14,805 nt of DNA from an uncultured Lachnospiraceae bacterium (lineage in GTDB: Bacteria; Bacillota; Clostridia; Lachnospirales; Lachnospiraceae): NCBI GenBank assembly GCA_947628025.1, contig CANQYH010000046.1:1-14805 (forward strand), read 5' to 3'. The notes under the pieces were generated by a model that was not told where the DNA came from, did not search any database, and worked only from the letters and a program-made list of their open reading frames with translations. The stretch's first letter is position 1. Each line of letters begins with the position of its first letter. A program made the position numbers and the translations under genes. Positions 12,378-14,805 of this stretch are shown here, in pieces.

Positions 12378-14805
12378 ATGAATGACAACAGCGACCGTAC
12401 CGGCGAATACGAGGATACCCGGAAAGAGGAGTCCTCTCACGAAGCTCCGGAGGCCCATCTGTCCGGGAATACCGGCCCCGTCCGGAACCGGGTCCTGTCT
12501 TTTACAGCCTCCGCGCTCTTTTTTCCCTGCGCCCTGCTCTATCACGAACTGATGCTGCGGATCTGCGACCGGGACGTGGCCTTTTTTTCACCGGCGTTGG
12601 CGAGGATCGTTCTTTTCTCGCTGGCGGCGGGCCTTTTCGTCTTTCTGATCCTCGACCTAATCCCCTATAAACGTGTGTCCCGTTTGGCGGGCGGCGTCCT
12701 GATCTTCGCGTTCACCGTCGTTCTCTGCGTGGAGCGGGGGATGCGCAGTCTGTTTTCCATCTACTACGGCGTCCTTTCCGCCGCGGATATGGCCGGAAAC
12801 GCAATGGGCGATTTCGCGGACGACATCGTTTCGGCCGCCATCCGCCTGATTCCGTTCATTCTCTTTGCCCTTATCCCCCTGGCGCTGTTTATCCTGACCC
12901 GCCGCTCCATCCTGCGGGACCGTGAGCCGGACCAGACCTGCGATGCCGAAACCGGCGCGCAGACCGGCGGCTCCGCTCCGCGGAAATGGAACCGGACCTG
13001 GGCCATGCGGGTCCTCATCCTGATCGCGCTGGCCGCCGCACAGCTTCTCGGCGCGGCCGCGTCCCTGACCGAAGAGGTTCAGGCTGCTTATACCTACGAT
13101 TTCACCACCAACAACGCGATCCCGGAGTTCGGCCTGCTCACCAGCATCCGGCTGGAATTTCAGTATGCCCTTTTCGGTATGCCGGAGGCGGACATGGGTG
13201 CCTTTATAGAAAAACCGGCGGGGACAGCGGCAGGAAATCTACCGGCGTCCTCCCATGCAGCGGCGAATCATCCGTCGGATCCGGCCGGAACGCCGTCAGA
13301 GCAGTCTGAAACGCCATCGAAGAATTTCTCAGGAGCAGCGCAGGAAACTTCTCCGGCTTCAGACCCGGAGCATCCGTCCGCCCAGGCCGGATCGTCGCCG
13401 GAAAGCACGCCGTCCGCCGCGGAAACCACAGCAGGCCAATCCCCGGATCCGGCCTCGGAACCCTCGTCCGCCCCGGATGAAACTTCGCCGGAAAACACAT
13501 CGGCTGCCGCTGGAACGGCACATGAAAAACCGGGGCTTCTCGCAGATTCCGAAGAAAACAGGATCGTCCCGGCTGCGGAGCCGTCCGAACCCGCGGTCTA
13601 CGGCTTCAATCAGCTTGACATCGACTTTGCGGCCCTGGCCGAGAGCGCCCCTGACAAGACGGTAAAGTCCATGCACGAATATTTCGGTTCCCTCACTCCC
13701 TCGCAGCAGAATGAGTACACCGGCATGTTCGCGGGCAAGAACCTCATTCTCCTCACCGCGGAGTCGTTCTCGCCCTATGCGATCAGCGAGGAACTCACCC
13801 CCACCCTGTATCGGCTCACCCACGAGGCTTTCGTATTCAACAACTTTTACCAGCCAGACTGGACCCAATCCACCGTGGGCGGCGAATTTTCCGTCACCAC
13901 CGGCATCATCCCCAACTGGATCAACAGCACCGTAGCGGCGCGGGCTGCCATCGGTCATTCCATGCCCGTCACCCTGGGCAATCTGTTCCGCAGCCTGGGC
14001 TACGCCACCCCCGCCTGGCACAACGGTTCCTACGATTATTATGACCGCAACCAGTACCTGGAGACGTTCGGCTACGACTATAAGGGCGAAAATGGCGGCG
14101 GACTCGACCTGCCCTACGACGGCTGGCCACGCTCCGATCTGGAGATGATCCAGTACACCTGCGACAGCTATATCGACGCCTGCGTCCGGGACGGCGTTCC
14201 GTTCCACGCCTACTATATGACCATATCCGGTCACGGCAGCTGGGGCTGGGATAAGAACCAACAGTCCGCCCGGTACCGCGAAGTGGTGGAAGCCGCGTAT
14301 CCCGATCTTTCCGAGCCCTGTCAGGCGTACATCGCCTGCCACATAGAACTCGACAAGGCCCTGGAATATCTGGTCAAAAAGCTGGAAGACGCCGGTCTTG
14401 CCGACGATACCCTGATCGTCATGGCCGCGGATCATTACCCCTATTTTCTCGGCAACGGCAACAACGTTCCCGGGGATACCACTGACTACTACAACGAATT
14501 GACCGGCCTAAACGACTCCGAGCTCGTCACCAGCCGCTACCGCAACACGCTTCTCATGTGGTCCGGCTGCATCGAGTCGCCGATCGTTGTAGATACTCCC
14601 TGCTCGGCCATCGACATCGTGCCCACCGTGGCGAATCTTTTCGGGCTGCATTACGATTCCCGCCTCTATTCCGGCCGGGATATCTTCGCCCCCAACTATA
14701 AGGCCAACGAATACTCCAACTGTATGCCTCTCGTAATCTTCGCGAGCAACAAAGGCCAGGGCAACAGCTGGATCACCGCCGCCGGCACCTACGAGGCCAG
14801 CACTG
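12378..14805 (+). CDS. LTA synthase-type sulfatase-fold membrane enzyme (3' end off window)
   Basis: 809 codons are present and the gene continues past the right edge. A charged N-terminal tail of about 38 residues precedes five hydrophobic segments near 39-60, 72-95, 103-119, 155-174 and 209-229, as in LtaS-like enzymes. Residues about 280-405 form a Ser/Pro/Ala/Glu-rich linker. The extracytoplasmic sulfatase fold follows, with metal ligand Glu462 in LLTAESFSPY, probable nucleophile Thr499 in WTQSTVGGEF, HNGSYDYYDRNQYLETFGYD, His619 in SGHGSW and Asp685-His686 in AADHYP. These enzymes transfer glycerol-phosphate or related groups to envelope polymers; the exact polymer is not set by sequence. 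The start at 12378 has a GGAG 12 bases upstream, a little far, so TTG 12360 is a weaker alternative. A promoter lies at 12206-12234. Confidence 0.88.
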   Translation, partial: MNDNSDRTGEYEDTRKEESSHEAPEAHLSGNTGPVRNRVLSFTASALFFPCALLYHELMLRICDRDVAFFSPALARIVLFSLAAGLFVFLILDLIPYKRVSRLAGGVLIFAFTVVLCVERGMRSLFSIYYGVLSAADMAGNAMGDFADDIVSAAIRLIPFILFALIPLALFILTRRSILRDREPDQTCDAETGAQTGGSAPRKWNRTWAMRVLILIALAAAQLLGAAASLTEEVQAAYTYDFTTNNAIPEFGLLTSIRLEFQYALFGMPEADMGAFIEKPAGTAAGNLPASSHAAANHPSDPAGTPSEQSETPSKNFSGAAQETSPASDPEHPSAQAGSSPESTPSAAETTAGQSPDPASEPSSAPDETSPENTSAAAGTAHEKPGLLADSEENRIVPAAEPSEPAVYGFNQLDIDFAALAESAPDKTVKSMHEYFGSLTPSQQNEYTGMFAGKNLILLTAESFSPYAISEELTPTLYRLTHEAFVFNNFYQPDWTQSTVGGEFSVTTGIIPNWINSTVAARAAIGHSMPVTLGNLFRSLGYATPAWHNGSYDYYDRNQYLETFGYDYKGENGGGLDLPYDGWPRSDLEMIQYTCDSYIDACVRDGVPFHAYYMTISGHGSWGWDKNQQSARYREVVEAAYPDLSEPCQAYIACHIELDKALEYLVKKLEDAGLADDTLIVMAADHYPYFLGNGNNVPGDTTDYYNELTGLNDSELVTSRYRNTLLMWSGCIESPIVVDTPCSAIDIVPTVANLFGLHYDSRLYSGRDIFAPNYKANEYSNCMPLVIFASNKGQGNSWITAAGTYEAST

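Noticed and set aside
13359..14435. 358-codon minus-strand frame within the sulfatase gene
   Set aside because: It mirrors a gene with complete sulfatase catalytic motifs. The reverse translation shows no recognisable domain.

Overview
The window looks like chromosomal DNA of a Gram-positive gut-type anaerobe, most likely a GC-rich member of the Clostridia (Lachnospiraceae-like). This is inferred from strong AGGAGG ribosome sites, consensus sigma-A promoters, an IscR-like Rrf2 regulator beside cysK, a lipoteichoic-acid-synthase-type sulfatase and a GH51 arabinofuranosidase. No rRNA, tRNA, CRISPR array or complete mobile element was recognised.

Layout. (1) 1-286, minus: 5' end of a GH51 alpha-L-arabinofuranosidase gene, cut by the window edge. 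(2) 483-3818: a sulfur-assimilation module. metY and cysK lie on the minus strand, separated by a 462-bp non-coding gap with a decayed tandem repeat. An Rrf2/IscR-type regulator is divergent from cysK. The cysK/rrf2 intergenic region holds two near-perfect divergent promoters and two identical 12-bp elements, one between the -35 and -10 of rrf2 and one just downstream of the predicted cysK transcription start. This is a clear autoregulated switch. (3) 3844-5625, minus: a 593-residue helical protein of unknown function. (4) 5883-7496, plus: an A+T-richer, decayed defence-type segment: a small HTH protein, a frameshifted DUF1016 (YhcG-type) PDDEXK nuclease that also lacks its expected catalytic Asp, and a short remnant of a type I restriction HsdR subunit. 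(5) 7555-11344, minus: two paralogous exported Amidase_6 proteins followed by a translationally adjacent FNT-family channel, apparently one operon from a consensus promoter. A divergent XRE-family protein with two C-terminal membrane helices (11642-12154, plus) is the obvious candidate regulator. (6) 12378-14805, plus: a sulfatase-fold membrane enzyme of the LTA synthase type with a long Ser/Pro/Ala/Glu-rich linker, cut by the right edge.

How the parts work together. CysK and MetY fix sulfide into cysteine and homocysteine under the Rrf2 repressor. The right half is devoted to the cell envelope: two exported cysteine amidases, an anion channel, a membrane-tethered HTH regulator and a polyol-phosphate polymer synthase. 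The amidase-FNT operon with its divergent membrane HTH protein is the least familiar arrangement here. The restriction/DUF1016 block is a relic of a horizontally acquired locus.
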